From contig NZ_KB235914.1 of the NCBI RefSeq assembly GCF_000332175.1, positions 3,158,868 through 3,222,867 of the forward strand: 64,000 nt of DNA, read 5' to 3'. A program made the position numbers and the translations under genes. The stretch's first letter is position 1, and the number at the start of each line of letters is the position of its first letter. Shown here one piece after another: positions 44,064-53,340 of this stretch. The notes under the pieces are model-generated. The model was not told where the DNA came from, did not search any database, and worked only from the letters and a program-made list of their open reading frames with translations. Source of the DNA: Pseudanabaena sp. PCC 6802 (GTDB taxonomy: Bacteria > Cyanobacteriota > Cyanobacteriia > Pseudanabaenales > Pseudanabaenaceae).

Positions 44064-46832
44064 TCAGCGATTGCTACCCTTTACACTATTCTCCATATTC
44101 TGAGCCCGATCGGTTCGCCACGCGATCGCCACTAAAGCAAGCACGACTATGCCAATTAGAAGCCATTGGTCGGGTTCCGGTACTCCAGACACATTGGCAG
44201 TTGGTATTCCCGTAGCACTAGAAGGTTGTGGTAGTTGATTGTCTTCAACTGTGCGCTTGAAGCGATCGCTCTCATTCTCAGCTTTCTTCAGCGCTTCTCT
44301 TTGCTCGTCGTTTACCAGTACGATCATCGATGAGTAGGGCGTGACGATATTGTAACGCTTCGCCAGAGCATGGATGCGATCGAGTTCCGACACTTGAGTA
44401 AGATCCGCGTCCTGGCTGATGTATCTCACCACTTGCCTCGCTGCTAACGGTAGGAAGTTATCTTTAGATGTATTCCGATCGGAATTATCAGATTTGATGT
44501 CTAACGCAGATGCATGAGGAGATGACTCCCACGACCAGGCATAGCCATCCGCGACATTCTGGACTGATGAGCCTAAAGCTGCCTGGGTAGCCGTGCGCTC
44601 TAGCACTCCTGCGACTGAGGAGGCAACGCCGCCACCACTTTTGGAGATCGCATCAAGAGTAGCATCATCATAGGCAGCAGGTAGACCGCCCAAATGCACC
44701 ATCCACAAGGGCGCTGTTATCTTTGATACGGAGGCTTTCTCGTCGGTGAGCTCGTAGTTGCCCTGGTCAGTGAGAACGATCGCAGCATCGTAGGTGGTGT
44801 TACCTTGTAGTTTACTGAACTGTTGGAGAATCTCTTGGGGACGTAGCAGACCATAGAACATACCTTCAGGCAGCTTAAGGTCTTGGAGATTATCGATTCT
44901 TTGCGGTTTCGCCCCGTAAGTCGCAGAGATAAATACATCGAAATCGTTATCTTTCTCTACCTTTGCCTCTAACCACTTAAAATTTTTCCGGATTTCTTCT
45001 TGATAAGATGCCATACTGCGAGAACCATCCAGCACGATCGCAAAACGTTTGCCCTTAGGCAGGCGATAGTCCTGTGCGCGCAGTGGTTTGACGGCAACGC
45101 GATCGCCATTTGGTAAGATCGCCTGTCTTTGCTGAGGAGCAATCTGGCTGCTGGCAGGTAGTAGCGGCTCGAACCACTTATCCTCAGAGGCGATCGCTTG
45201 TCCGTTGAACGTGCGTTTGGTATTCTTATCCCAAAAGACATTGCGGCGCTCGGCAAGCTGCGGCAACGGCCAACCGTTAGCTGGCGATCCGACCTGACCC
45301 ATCACTTTGTAGGTCATCCACATGTGCATTTCCGACTGTTTCCCCGTGGCATCTCTGTTGAAATTAGGCAAAATTGGGAACACTCTGAGGCGATAGCTTT
45401 GCGGGCCTACTTGTTCTAGTAAAGCTGGATCTACACGCCTCTGTACCTCAGTATTGTAGACTTTTTGAGCTGCTCCGCGCGTGGAGACCGTAAAAGGGAA
45501 ACTGGCAGACTTGCGATCGCGATCGCCCAACCACACTCCTGTGAGTACGGCGCTTTCTGGTAATGAGAATGCATAGAATATCTCTTGCTGTTGGGAAGTT
45601 TTGTTGATATAGACTTCGTGCAATTCCACATCTGCCCAGTCGCCGTGTTCTTTAACCGACACTTCCTGCTTGGTTAGCAGTACCTTTTTCTGATTCACGC
45701 TCAGCAAGCCTGCCTTGGCCGAAGCTCGATCGAATGTCGCATTCACGGCAAGCTGTATGGCTTTCTGCTCCGCTCTTAAAATGGGGCGATCGAAGAACTG
45801 TGCGTAGAGCGCTTCCGCTTCTGCCGAATCCTTCACAGTACCGTTATATACAAATGGCGATATGACAAAATTATGAGCGCTTTGTAACCAATTAACGAAC
45901 TCAGTCGGGAATCTCAAAAAGGTGTAAAACTCGCCAATAATACTATTTTCTTCGTTAATTATGGGATAGCGATAGCGGGCGAGATAGGCATTGAGCAAAC
46001 CCTCACGGATAAAGTTGGATTTCTGTAATAGCTCCTGACGCTTGCTCACATCTCCAGTTGGCTGGCTCAGCATTGCAAATACTCGATCCTGCGGTTGCAT
46101 CTGAACTACTGCCAGTAACCCCAACCAAGCTCCGATTGTTCCCAATGTCACGGCTCTTGCAATTAACTTTCCGCGCGATTCTGCAAATGTGTGGTGGAAT
46201 CGTCGCCATGCTTGAACGTACGCGATCGCTAATCCCAATGGCATGATGAGAATGGCAATCAGAGCGATCGCTGCTGGCAGCAGTGGCGGGAAGAAAACAC
46301 TCCAAATTAAGCCTATGCCACCAAGATAAAGCGCGGGTAGAGCATAAAACAGACAGATAACGAGCAGATAGCTACCTAAGAGTAACATGAGGCTGTGTGC
46401 GGCCATTTGCATCCAAGCTAGCAACTTATTCCCATTGTTCGTGCGATCTGTTGGTTGCGATAATTCGTAGGTAAACGATGCGACGCAGACAAGTACTGAA
46501 AGCAAGATGAACGTAGTAGCGGGTGTCAGTTCGTGCAGCCAGAATAGACGCAGAAGGCATAACAACACGATCGGGGCTTCCACGCCAAAATATAGTTTTG
46601 CGAGTGAGAAACTCCCCTCATTTCTATTTTTTAAGCCAGAAACACCTCTGGATATCGTACTAACAGTTGGCGCACCAACTAAACCAATAAATGGTAGAAG
46701 TAGATCGAATGGTAGGTTGCCTGACAGTAAATCTGCCCAAAAACTGGCACCGATAAAGGGTAAAACTCCTAAGTAGGCAATCAGTAGAAAACAAATATTC
46801 GATACCCAGAAGAAAATCTTAAATAACATCAC
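44064..46832 (-). CDS. PEP-CTERM integral membrane protein with VIT and VWA domains
   Basis: 922 residues. About seven or eight membrane helices fill residues 5-250. A VIT domain follows (about 385-500: VSVKEHGDWADVELHEVYIN, FYAFSLPESAVLTGVWLGD), then a VWA domain with the MIDAS motif DGSRS (about 600, FAIVLDGSRSMASYQEE). The C-terminus is a PEP-CTERM signal: VPEPDQWLLIGIVVL from residue 884, then an Arg-containing tail. It matches, from memory, the family called PEP-CTERM family integral membrane protein. The exosortase gene lies 52 bp upstream on the same strand, so this is its likely substrate. VIT/VWA suggests metal-dependent protein binding. Confidence 0.88.
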   Translation of the reverse strand: MMLFKIFFWVSNICFLLIAYLGVLPFIGASFWADLLSGNLPFDLLLPFIGLVGAPTVSTISRGVSGLKNRNEGSFSLAKLYFGVEAPIVLLCLLRLFWLHELTPATTFILLSVLVCVASFTYELSQPTDRTNNGNKLLAWMQMAAHSLMLLLGSYLLVICLFYALPALYLGGIGLIWSVFFPPLLPAAIALIAILIMPLGLAIAYVQAWRRFHHTFAESRGKLIARAVTLGTIGAWLGLLAVVQMQPQDRVFAMLSQPTGDVSKRQELLQKSNFIREGLLNAYLARYRYPIINEENSIIGEFYTFLRFPTEFVNWLQSAHNFVISPFVYNGTVKDSAEAEALYAQFFDRPILRAEQKAIQLAVNATFDRASAKAGLLSVNQKKVLLTKQEVSVKEHGDWADVELHEVYINKTSQQQEIFYAFSLPESAVLTGVWLGDRDRKSASFPFTVSTRGAAQKVYNTEVQRRVDPALLEQVGPQSYRLRVFPILPNFNRDATGKQSEMHMWMTYKVMGQVGSPANGWPLPQLAERRNVFWDKNTKRTFNGQAIASEDKWFEPLLPASSQIAPQQRQAILPNGDRVAVKPLRAQDYRLPKGKRFAIVLDGSRSMASYQEEIRKNFKWLEAKVEKDNDFDVFISATYGAKPQRIDNLQDLKLPEGMFYGLLRPQEILQQFSKLQGNTTYDAAIVLTDQGNYELTDEKASVSKITAPLWMVHLGGLPAAYDDATLDAISKSGGGVASSVAGVLERTATQAALGSSVQNVADGYAWSWESSPHASALDIKSDNSDRNTSKDNFLPLAARQVVRYISQDADLTQVSELDRIHALAKRYNIVTPYSSMIVLVNDEQREALKKAENESDRFKRTVEDNQLPQPSSATGIPTANVSGVPEPDQWLLIGIVVLALVAIAWRTDRAQNMENSVKGSNR

Positions 46833-46884
46833 TAATTACCATGTGCTATTAGTAAAAATCGATAACTGCTCGCCAAACTTGTCC

Positions 46885-48420
46885 CTACTCTAAAGCCTGC
46901 GCGATCGCACCGCGTACGGATGTCGCAAAGGCATTAATTTCAGGCTGCTCTGGACTTCGATTTCGATCGAATAAAATCGAAACCATCACCCAAGACCGAC
47001 TCTGTCGGCTCATATCGCTCCATATACGAGCGAGGAACTCATCTGTTGTTTGCGATCTCGACTGCAACCAATAGGTTGCCGACATTTTGCCATCCTGCAA
47101 TGAAAGCCAGCGCACTGGGAAGTCAGGAGCTATCTTCGCTTGGGTCATGCGATCGACTTTGAATCCATTTCCCACAAAACACAACTCCGGAGCGTGATAG
47201 CTGCGCCAGGACGAACTGCTGACCAATAACATCGAGCCGGAGAGATTACCAAATTGGAAGCGTTGTTTTTCTGCTTTAGTGGTGGGTTGACTATTAAAAA
47301 ATCCCAGTTCGGTTTCTGTCAGCGGTAGTGGCTGTAACTGCATTTGGTCGGGCCAGTGGATATTGCCGAGCGCTAAGGGTGGGATATTACTGAAAACGGG
47401 ACGGGGAAAAAGCGCTAGCCCGATCAGGCAAATAATTAGAACGATATTCTGAGTGCGAGTTTGCTTTTGCAATTTCACTCTTATTTGTCGTAAATCCTCA
47501 TGCTGGAGGACGGAATCCGATCTAGCAGGATAGTGTGGAACGAGCCTGAGTAGCAGCCACGAGATTCCACATGCTCCCACAAAACCAATCAGACCAACTG
47601 GGATGTGTAGAATTTGAGCTAACTGTGGTTGTTGCAGGATGTTATTAGCTACTACCAAAAGCATAACGCGCCCGACATTTGCCGCAATCAGCAACGTCAA
47701 ACAGGCTGCATAAACAAGCAACCATTTGAATCCAAATTTACGCTTCTCTAACCAGGTAGTCAGAAGTAAAAACAGCGTTCCCGCCCATAAACTTTTAAGT
47801 CCGCTACAGGGCAAGTCAACATGAGCAATGCCATTCTCTAAAACAATAATGTCGTGGGATGATGCTGCTGCGATATGCTGTGCTGAAAGCAAGTATTCCA
47901 CAATATGAGATGTGAGTACCCTTACTGTGAAACCCAAGCCACTGGTAAATTGCAAGCTAAATGGAATTACGCAAGCGATCGCTGCGGCAACTGGTATACC
48001 TTGCTGCCAGCGTGCTGGCGAGATGAATAGTCCCAATAAGCCATAGGTACCCAATAGAAATAACAGCACTGAAATCTGCTCGATATCGATAAACCAACTC
48101 AAGGCGATCGCCGCGATCGCTGACCCCCACATCAAAGCCAACGGCGCAGCGCGCATCACTGGTAAAGTCGAAATTTCCAGCTTGGTACGCCGCACCACAG
48201 TTAAGATAACCAGGCCAATCGCGATGCTCCCAATTAGTAAAAGATTCAGGGCTGATGTACTGATGAGTGCATCAAATAACCATTGCAGAGACGCAGCGTT
48301 GGCATATAACCAGGTAGTTATGGTGAAGCCAGCAACTGCCGTATTAATCATATTGAGCGACCGAGCCGAAGTGCCTTCCAACTGTGCACCTAGTCGTGCA
48401 GTTGAAGATTTATTGCTCAT
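46885..48420 (-). CDS. xrtO: Exosortase, XrtO type, with EpsI-like C-terminal domain
   Basis: 511 residues: eight or so membrane helices (about 25-310) and a C-terminal periplasmic EpsI-like domain (about 330-510). The exosortase catalytic residues are visible: Cys205 (DLPCSGLKSL), Arg251 (NVGRVMLL) and His272 (LHIPVG). Exosortases cleave PEP-CTERM signals at the cell membrane and are thought to transfer or release the protein. Pairing with a VIT/VWA PEP-CTERM membrane protein fits the cyanobacterial exosortase O system as I remember it. Both genes are on the same strand, exosortase first, 52 bp apart. No polysaccharide cluster adjoins them. Confidence 0.85.
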   Translation of the reverse strand: MSNKSSTARLGAQLEGTSARSLNMINTAVAGFTITTWLYANAASLQWLFDALISTSALNLLLIGSIAIGLVILTVVRRTKLEISTLPVMRAAPLALMWGSAIAAIALSWFIDIEQISVLLFLLGTYGLLGLFISPARWQQGIPVAAAIACVIPFSLQFTSGLGFTVRVLTSHIVEYLLSAQHIAAASSHDIIVLENGIAHVDLPCSGLKSLWAGTLFLLLTTWLEKRKFGFKWLLVYAACLTLLIAANVGRVMLLVVANNILQQPQLAQILHIPVGLIGFVGACGISWLLLRLVPHYPARSDSVLQHEDLRQIRVKLQKQTRTQNIVLIICLIGLALFPRPVFSNIPPLALGNIHWPDQMQLQPLPLTETELGFFNSQPTTKAEKQRFQFGNLSGSMLLVSSSSWRSYHAPELCFVGNGFKVDRMTQAKIAPDFPVRWLSLQDGKMSATYWLQSRSQTTDEFLARIWSDMSRQSRSWVMVSILFDRNRSPEQPEINAFATSVRGAIAQALE

Positions 48421-48470
48421 GGCTTTTAATATTTATGTAAGCGTGACTTTAAGCGATCGCCTCAAATGCT

Positions 48471-48612
48471 AGCTGTCCTGGATCGTGTCAGTCAGCGATC
48501 GCGATCACAGCTATTGAAGGGGGTAAGGGGTTCCACCCCTTACCCCCTTCTCGTTTTCATCTGAAAACCGCTATAGCTCTCCTGGATCGTGTCAGTCAGC
48601 GATCGCGATCGC
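48471..48612. repeat. Direct repeat around a truncated family A element
   Basis: A block of about 36 bp (AGCT-CCTGGATCGTGTCAGTCAGC and GATCGCGATC) occurs at 48471-48507 and again at 48575-48610. Between them (48510-48574) is a shortened family A copy ending CATCTGAAAACCGCTATA. No gene is seen in 48421-48814 otherwise. Confidence 0.75.
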
Positions 48613-48814
48613 ACATAAAAATCAAAAATTATGTGTAAATAAGCTGAACCTGCAACTTTTTTAAGCTAACAGTAGGATACGAACCATGAAGAATGACGAT
48701 CCTGGTGCAATACATTTGCTAGGATCGTGTGGTTTATGACATCCATTGCATTCTAAACTAATATCAATACGACTTTCGTAAAAACTCTATAGTCAGTAGG
48801 TGAGGAATAGAGTT

Positions 48815-49192
48815 ATGGCAGTTCTTGTAGGTACTTCCGCAGGCGATCTATTGGATGGCACTACAGAGGGAGATACTATTATAGGACAAGGAGGTAGCGA
48901 TCCGCAATTAGCCAATGCTACTGGCTTTTCATTAGCGCTACGGGAACTCGATCCAGATGGAAATGGATTTTATCGAGGTATAGCGTTTTTCAATTGAGAA
49001 CAGGTTTTATTGACGGGGTGAAGGGGTAGAACCCCTTCTTGGGGGCAACGCCCCCAAACCCCCTACTCTTTCCGATCTGCAAACCGCTATACCTTTATTG
49101 TGACCCCCGAAAACAGGATCCTAGGTTTTGTAGCCAACGCCTCTCCTGGCGACCTGCAAGGTCGCTTTATTGATGCTAGTGGATTGATATAG
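48815..49192 (+). pseudogene. RTX-like gene split by a family A MITE
   Basis: ATG 48815 opens MAVLVGTSAGDLLDGTTEGDT, an RTX-type glycine/aspartate repeat start as in hemolysin-like proteins, and continues to DPDGNGFYRG. There the MITE (48981-49089) introduces a stop. After it, FIVTPENRILGFVANASPGD runs to GLI and TAG at 49190-49192. Removing the MITE and one TA gives CGA GGT ACC TTT, joining both parts in frame (about 88 residues). Even restored it is short, with only one RTX-like unit, so it may itself be a remnant of a longer gene. Confidence 0.8.
48981..49089 (-). repeat. Family A MITE (short form) inserted in coding sequence
   Basis: 109 bp, TAGCGTTTTTCAATTGAG ... CAAACCGCTA, flanked by TA at 48979-48980 and 49090-49091. 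Confidence 0.88.
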
Positions 49193-49199
49193 CGATTGC

Positions 49200-51899
49200 T
49201 CAATCCCACCAGAAAAATAGAGCATCGCTTTCTGCTAGACTTTCAGCCAATATCTCAACGGAACCGCAGCCCTGATCGACGATATCTGGGCAAAATTCAT
49301 ACATCTTCTCAGCTAAGCTTTCTGGATCGGCGATCGCTGTCAGAAATCTTCCTGCTAAAGTATCGTGAGCTATACAAGTCAAAATAAACGGTTGCTCGGC
49401 TTCGAGATCGCGCAGCCATTCCACCACATCGCTCGGCCCGATGTTATAATTGCACCCATTGGTTTGATGCACTGCAATTACATCATATTTGTCAGTAGTA
49501 GGTAGAATACAAAGCTTCTCTGGCCCGTCGCCGCGATAGCAATCTGGTTCGTAGACAAAACAACCGCGTGCGAGAAATTGATTTTGGATTTCTTCGGTTT
49601 TGATATTCTGGCGCTGCTTGCTATTGATGTGGATGGAAGACCAACCCGGTACCCCATCGATCGCCACTGGAGTACTGCCGCACATCTCAGCTAAATCTGC
49701 CACTGCCTGCTGATAGCCAGGGCTATTGGCAGCTTCTGAGAAGTCAGGTTGCGGCAAATCTGCTCCCCAATCTTCGTCATCATCGATATCTTCGTCATCA
49801 TCGATGTCTTCTATTTCCTCTGACTTAAGCGAGCTTAAGTCAGTACCTGATGCGCGCAGAAACTCTAGAACCTGCTGGCGATTGTAAAGTTTAGCTATAT
49901 ATGTCGCTGTATCTCCATCTCGATTCCTGACATCTAACCGTGCCCCTCGGTCGAGCAGAGCCTGCAACAGTTGTAAATATCCGTTACGGGCTGCTGCGAT
50001 TAGAGGCGTATCTTCGCAGTTGGGGAGATTAGGATCGGCACCTGCCTGGAGTAGAGCCTGGACGATTTCTATGATGCTATCTTCCGGCAGCGGCTGATAT
50101 TCCCAACAGGTACCATCATCGCTATATTCCCTGGAATAATTGCCAGAACTGTAGTCGTTGCGATCGACTGCGACGTGATGGCTCGCTCCGGCTGCTAAGG
50201 AAATCGCGGTTTGTCTTCCCTTTGAGATCGCATTTACGTCAACTCCACGCGCGATTAGCATTTGCACTAGGGGTAAACTTCCCGCTGCGGCTGCTTTCAT
50301 CAGGGTGGTTTCGCGATCGCGATTCATTTGCATGGGATCGGCACCTTGCGCCAGTAAAAACTCCCCAATTTCAACTGCCCCTTTTTGGCAAGCCAGGATC
50401 AGAGGGGTATTGCCATAGGTTATCGCGCGATTCACATCAGCCCCCCCGCTCACCAATACTTCAACTGCTTGCAGGTTGTTGTTTTCTACTGCTAAAGCCA
50501 GAGCCGTACAGTCTACTGCGTCCTTGTAGTTGGACTCGGCACCCGCTCGCAATAGCTGCCGTACAATCTCATGGTGCCCGGATGCAGCGGCTACCATCAG
50601 AGCCGTCCTGCCAAATCTGTAACCCATACTGAGAATAGTATCTGGATCGGAGTGTTCCAATAAGGATCTGAGTCCTTTGTGAGAATTTGCATCGCGATCG
50701 CTCAGATCGTTAAGATTAGGGTCGGCTCCGGCTGCCAGTAGGGCGTTCGCAATTTCTAAATGGCCGGCAGATGCTGCCAGCATCAGAACGGTTCGATCTC
50801 GGTTTTGACTGCGAGCATCGCGGGCATTGGCATTCGCCCCTTGCGCTAAGCACTCTCGGACGAGTACCAAATTGCCTTGCTCGCTAGCGAGGATGAGTTT
50901 CTCATTCACATCAAGTCTTGTTTCTGTAATCCCAAACTGACGCAACACCGCTAGCACTTGGGTATCTTCATTCCGAACTGCCCAATCGTAGGCTGTCATA
51001 CCCTCTCCATCTTTGCGATGCGGGTCGGCTCCCGCTGCCAATAAACTTGCTACGGCTTCGGCACGACGGCAACGAGAGGCAATAATTAGGGGAAATGTAT
51101 CTCTAGCATCTTCAGATTTTGTTCTTTCTGTGGTTTGTGGTGTCGATCTAGATTCAATTTGAGCTATTTCATTTTGGATCGCGGTCACGCGATCGCTAGA
51201 TACTTCTTCATCGTCATCTATATCTTCTAACGATTCCATCAGCTTGCCTAAAGACTCTAAAGCACCAAATGCCGAGCTTAGATTAGATGCAGCCTCTTGC
51301 TGCATTTGCAAGCGATTGAGCGCAATATGCGGTACTTTAGTGTTGGGATCTGCACCAGATGCAATTAGAGCTTGAATTGTGGTTGGAGAACCCTGCGCCG
51401 CTGCCAATGCGATCGCGGCGGTACCGCCAAAATCTGGCAGCCGATTGGGGTCAGCTCCTGCGGCAATTAGATGAAGCGCAATATCTGAATGTCCGCGCTC
51501 GATGGCTTCTAGCAGAGGCGTACTAATACCACTTCCAGCATCCACATCTGCACCTACAGCAATTAGTAATTCGACAATCTCAGTATGGCCGCCCCGCGCC
51601 GCCACCTGAATTGGAGTCCCGCTAAATGTAGAGACATTCACATCTGCACCCTTAGCAATCAGCACTCGCACCGTATTGACGTTGCCTCGCTCGATTACCC
51701 AAACTAGCGAATGGCGCAATTCTGGATCTTCAGCGCCCGCTTCGATCAAGGCGCACTTGATATCATCAGCACCGCGAGGCACCAGTTGGTACGCACTCTT
51801 CTTGCCCCGACGAGCATTAGGATTAGCCCCCGCTGCCAGCAATTCTTTGACCAGGTGCAAATCTTTCTTAGCGATCGCATCGATCAATTGCTCGTCCAT
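49200..51899 (-). CDS. Ankyrin-repeat protein with C-terminal DUF4253 domain
   Basis: 899 residues. From the N-terminus to about residue 690 run many ankyrin repeats of the type GADVNVSTFSGTPIQVAARGGHTEIVELL and ATGADPNLNDLSDRDANSH; they bind proteins. An insert with an acidic tract (EDIDDDEDIDDDED, about 700) leads to the DUF4253 domain (about 715-899): YDVIAVHQTNGCNYNIGPSDVVEWL, then IAHDTLAGRFLTAI and the terminal ALFFWWD. DUF4253 is of unknown function. The fusion suggests a partner-recognition scaffold with an unknown effector. No signal peptide; cytoplasmic. Start at ATG 51899. Confidence 0.88.
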   Translation of the reverse strand: MDEQLIDAIAKKDLHLVKELLAAGANPNARRGKKSAYQLVPRGADDIKCALIEAGAEDPELRHSLVWVIERGNVNTVRVLIAKGADVNVSTFSGTPIQVAARGGHTEIVELLIAVGADVDAGSGISTPLLEAIERGHSDIALHLIAAGADPNRLPDFGGTAAIALAAAQGSPTTIQALIASGADPNTKVPHIALNRLQMQQEAASNLSSAFGALESLGKLMESLEDIDDDEEVSSDRVTAIQNEIAQIESRSTPQTTERTKSEDARDTFPLIIASRCRRAEAVASLLAAGADPHRKDGEGMTAYDWAVRNEDTQVLAVLRQFGITETRLDVNEKLILASEQGNLVLVRECLAQGANANARDARSQNRDRTVLMLAASAGHLEIANALLAAGADPNLNDLSDRDANSHKGLRSLLEHSDPDTILSMGYRFGRTALMVAAASGHHEIVRQLLRAGAESNYKDAVDCTALALAVENNNLQAVEVLVSGGADVNRAITYGNTPLILACQKGAVEIGEFLLAQGADPMQMNRDRETTLMKAAAAGSLPLVQMLIARGVDVNAISKGRQTAISLAAGASHHVAVDRNDYSSGNYSREYSDDGTCWEYQPLPEDSIIEIVQALLQAGADPNLPNCEDTPLIAAARNGYLQLLQALLDRGARLDVRNRDGDTATYIAKLYNRQQVLEFLRASGTDLSSLKSEEIEDIDDDEDIDDDEDWGADLPQPDFSEAANSPGYQQAVADLAEMCGSTPVAIDGVPGWSSIHINSKQRQNIKTEEIQNQFLARGCFVYEPDCYRGDGPEKLCILPTTDKYDVIAVHQTNGCNYNIGPSDVVEWLRDLEAEQPFILTCIAHDTLAGRFLTAIADPESLAEKMYEFCPDIVDQGCGSVEILAESLAESDALFFWWD

Positions 51900-51932
51900 A
51901 GTATAAATTCCCCTCTACATCAATGGATTTTT

Positions 51933-52033
51933 TATAGCCATAGACAGATCTGTTAGGACAGGGGGTATGGCTGCGCCCCCACGCAGGGGTTTCACCCCTG
52001 CACCCCGTCCTAAGCCTGTTGACTATAGCTATA
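51933..52033 (-). repeat. Family B palindromic element (full, inverted)
   Basis: The element reads TATAGCCATAGACAGATCTG at the left and GCCTGTTGACTATAGCTATA at the right, the reverse of the other copies. It separates the ankyrin and ureF genes. Confidence 0.8.
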
Positions 52034-52075
52034 CAGTAACTTTTAATTTGCATTTTAATCTGAGCGATCGCGTTG

Positions 52076-52750
52076 CTAACTACGAAACAGTCTGGTGTAT
52101 TGGGTTTCATGTGCCATGCTAGCTAGAGACAGCCCCCAGGTACAGGCTTCCAGGACATCATCGCCAGGCTGGATAACTTGCTGGGCGGTATTGGCAATTT
52201 GGGGTTGTAAATCTCTCAGGATTTGCTGCCCCATAGTTTGCCCTAAAGGAATCAGTTTTACCCCAGCACCCACCAGATTGCTGGCCCAACTGTAGAGGTA
52301 AGCGATCGCCGCAGTATGACGATCGATCTGCCAGTTAGCAGCCGCGATCGCAAAGGCGATCGCGAAATTGCAGTTACGATTGTTTGCAAAAGAGAAGTCC
52401 GAGTCTGGCTGCAAGCTCGGCAGCAAGCGCATCAGGCTCTGTCCCATTTGCCAGCTCTGGTAACGCAATTCCTCTGTTTCGCGGGCAGCGGACAGCCAGT
52501 TATTCCAATACCAAAGTGCGTTGAGGTTTTGAGTCGCGATCGCCTCATAAGCCCTTACCAAAACCGCTGCTTCCACCCGAATCGCACCACACGACAGTTC
52601 TTGCGCGAGCCAGTGATGCAAGCGATCGGGGCTATTAATTGTGCCGCAATCCACCAGATACTCAAGCCCCTCGGAGTAACTGTAGGCTCCCACAGGTAAA
52701 GTTGAGCTTGCTAGTTGTAGCAGTCGCATCAAGGTAATTGCATCAGGCAT
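52076..52750 (-). CDS. ureF: Urease accessory protein UreF
   Basis: 224 residues from ATG 52750 ([33 protein letters not shown]). The family signature [13 protein letters not shown] is intact; the remaining helices end in [22 protein letters not shown]. With UreG and UreD/H it forms the complex that loads nickel into apo-urease. The ATG overlaps the end of ureE by 8 bp, so both are translated together. An open extension to 52822 is not needed. ureG and the urease structural genes are not in this window. Confidence 0.93.
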   Translation of the reverse strand: MPDAITLMRLLQLASSTLPVGAYSYSEGLEYLVDCGTINSPDRLHHWLAQELSCGAIRVEAAVLVRAYEAIATQNLNALWYWNNWLSAARETEELRYQSWQMGQSLMRLLPSLQPDSDFSFANNRNCNFAIAFAIAAANWQIDRHTAAIAYLYSWASNLVGAGVKLIPLGQTMGQQILRDLQPQIANTAQQVIQPGDDVLEACTWGLSLASMAHETQYTRLFRS

Positions 52751-53237
52751 GGGAATGATGATGGCTGTCTGCGTGCTGAGCTTGGCTGGCATAGGCTCCA
52801 GCTTCTGGTTGAAAGGGGGCAATCTCTTCGATGGCGTGCAATCCCATTTGTTGCAGCATATCGACTAGAACGGGATCTGGCTCTAATCTGAGACGATCTA
52901 ACGCGATTTCGAGTGGGATGTGGCGGTTGCCGAGGTGGTAGGCAGCGCGGAGCAAATCCAGAGGTGTGCGGGCAGTCACGGCGATCGTGGGTTCGGGTTT
53001 GGCAATCACCCTCACCAGTTGTTTCGTAGTTTGACTCGTGCCGGCAGATACGTCTTCACCGGCCAAGATGTCACCATGCTGCAACACCGTGCCTCTGGCT
53101 AAATTTAGTTTCACGGTAACCCCCTCAGCCGTTGTGAATTGCTTGCGGCTGCGACGACGCTCCTCAGCAGTCAGAGGTAGGGTGAGATTGACCTGGACAT
53201 GGCGATCGGCAATAAGGCGTTCGGTGAGGGTCAGCAT
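52743..53237 (-). CDS. ureE: Urease accessory protein UreE
   Basis: 164 residues from ATG 53237; a TTG at 53249 would add only MHKL. UreE is the nickel chaperone that delivers Ni to the urease complex. The N-terminal barrel region includes [13 protein letters not shown], and the C-terminal metal domain contains [12 protein letters not shown]. The C-terminus is His-rich ([10 protein letters not shown]), a typical nickel-binding tail. It overlaps the start of ureF by 8 bp. Confidence 0.93.
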   Translation of the reverse strand: MLTLTERLIADRHVQVNLTLPLTAEERRRSRKQFTTAEGVTVKLNLARGTVLQHGDILAGEDVSAGTSQTTKQLVRVIAKPEPTIAVTARTPLDLLRAAYHLGNRHIPLEIALDRLRLEPDPVLVDMLQQMGLHAIEEIAPFQPEAGAYASQAQHADSHHHSHA

Positions 53238-53340
53238 GAGCTTATGCAATAGCGAGACTTGTGTGGTCTATTTAAGAGACTTTTCTCGTGTAATGCAAGA
53301 TCTTAACTTGTTCCATACAGACAATTTGATTACCCGTGGG

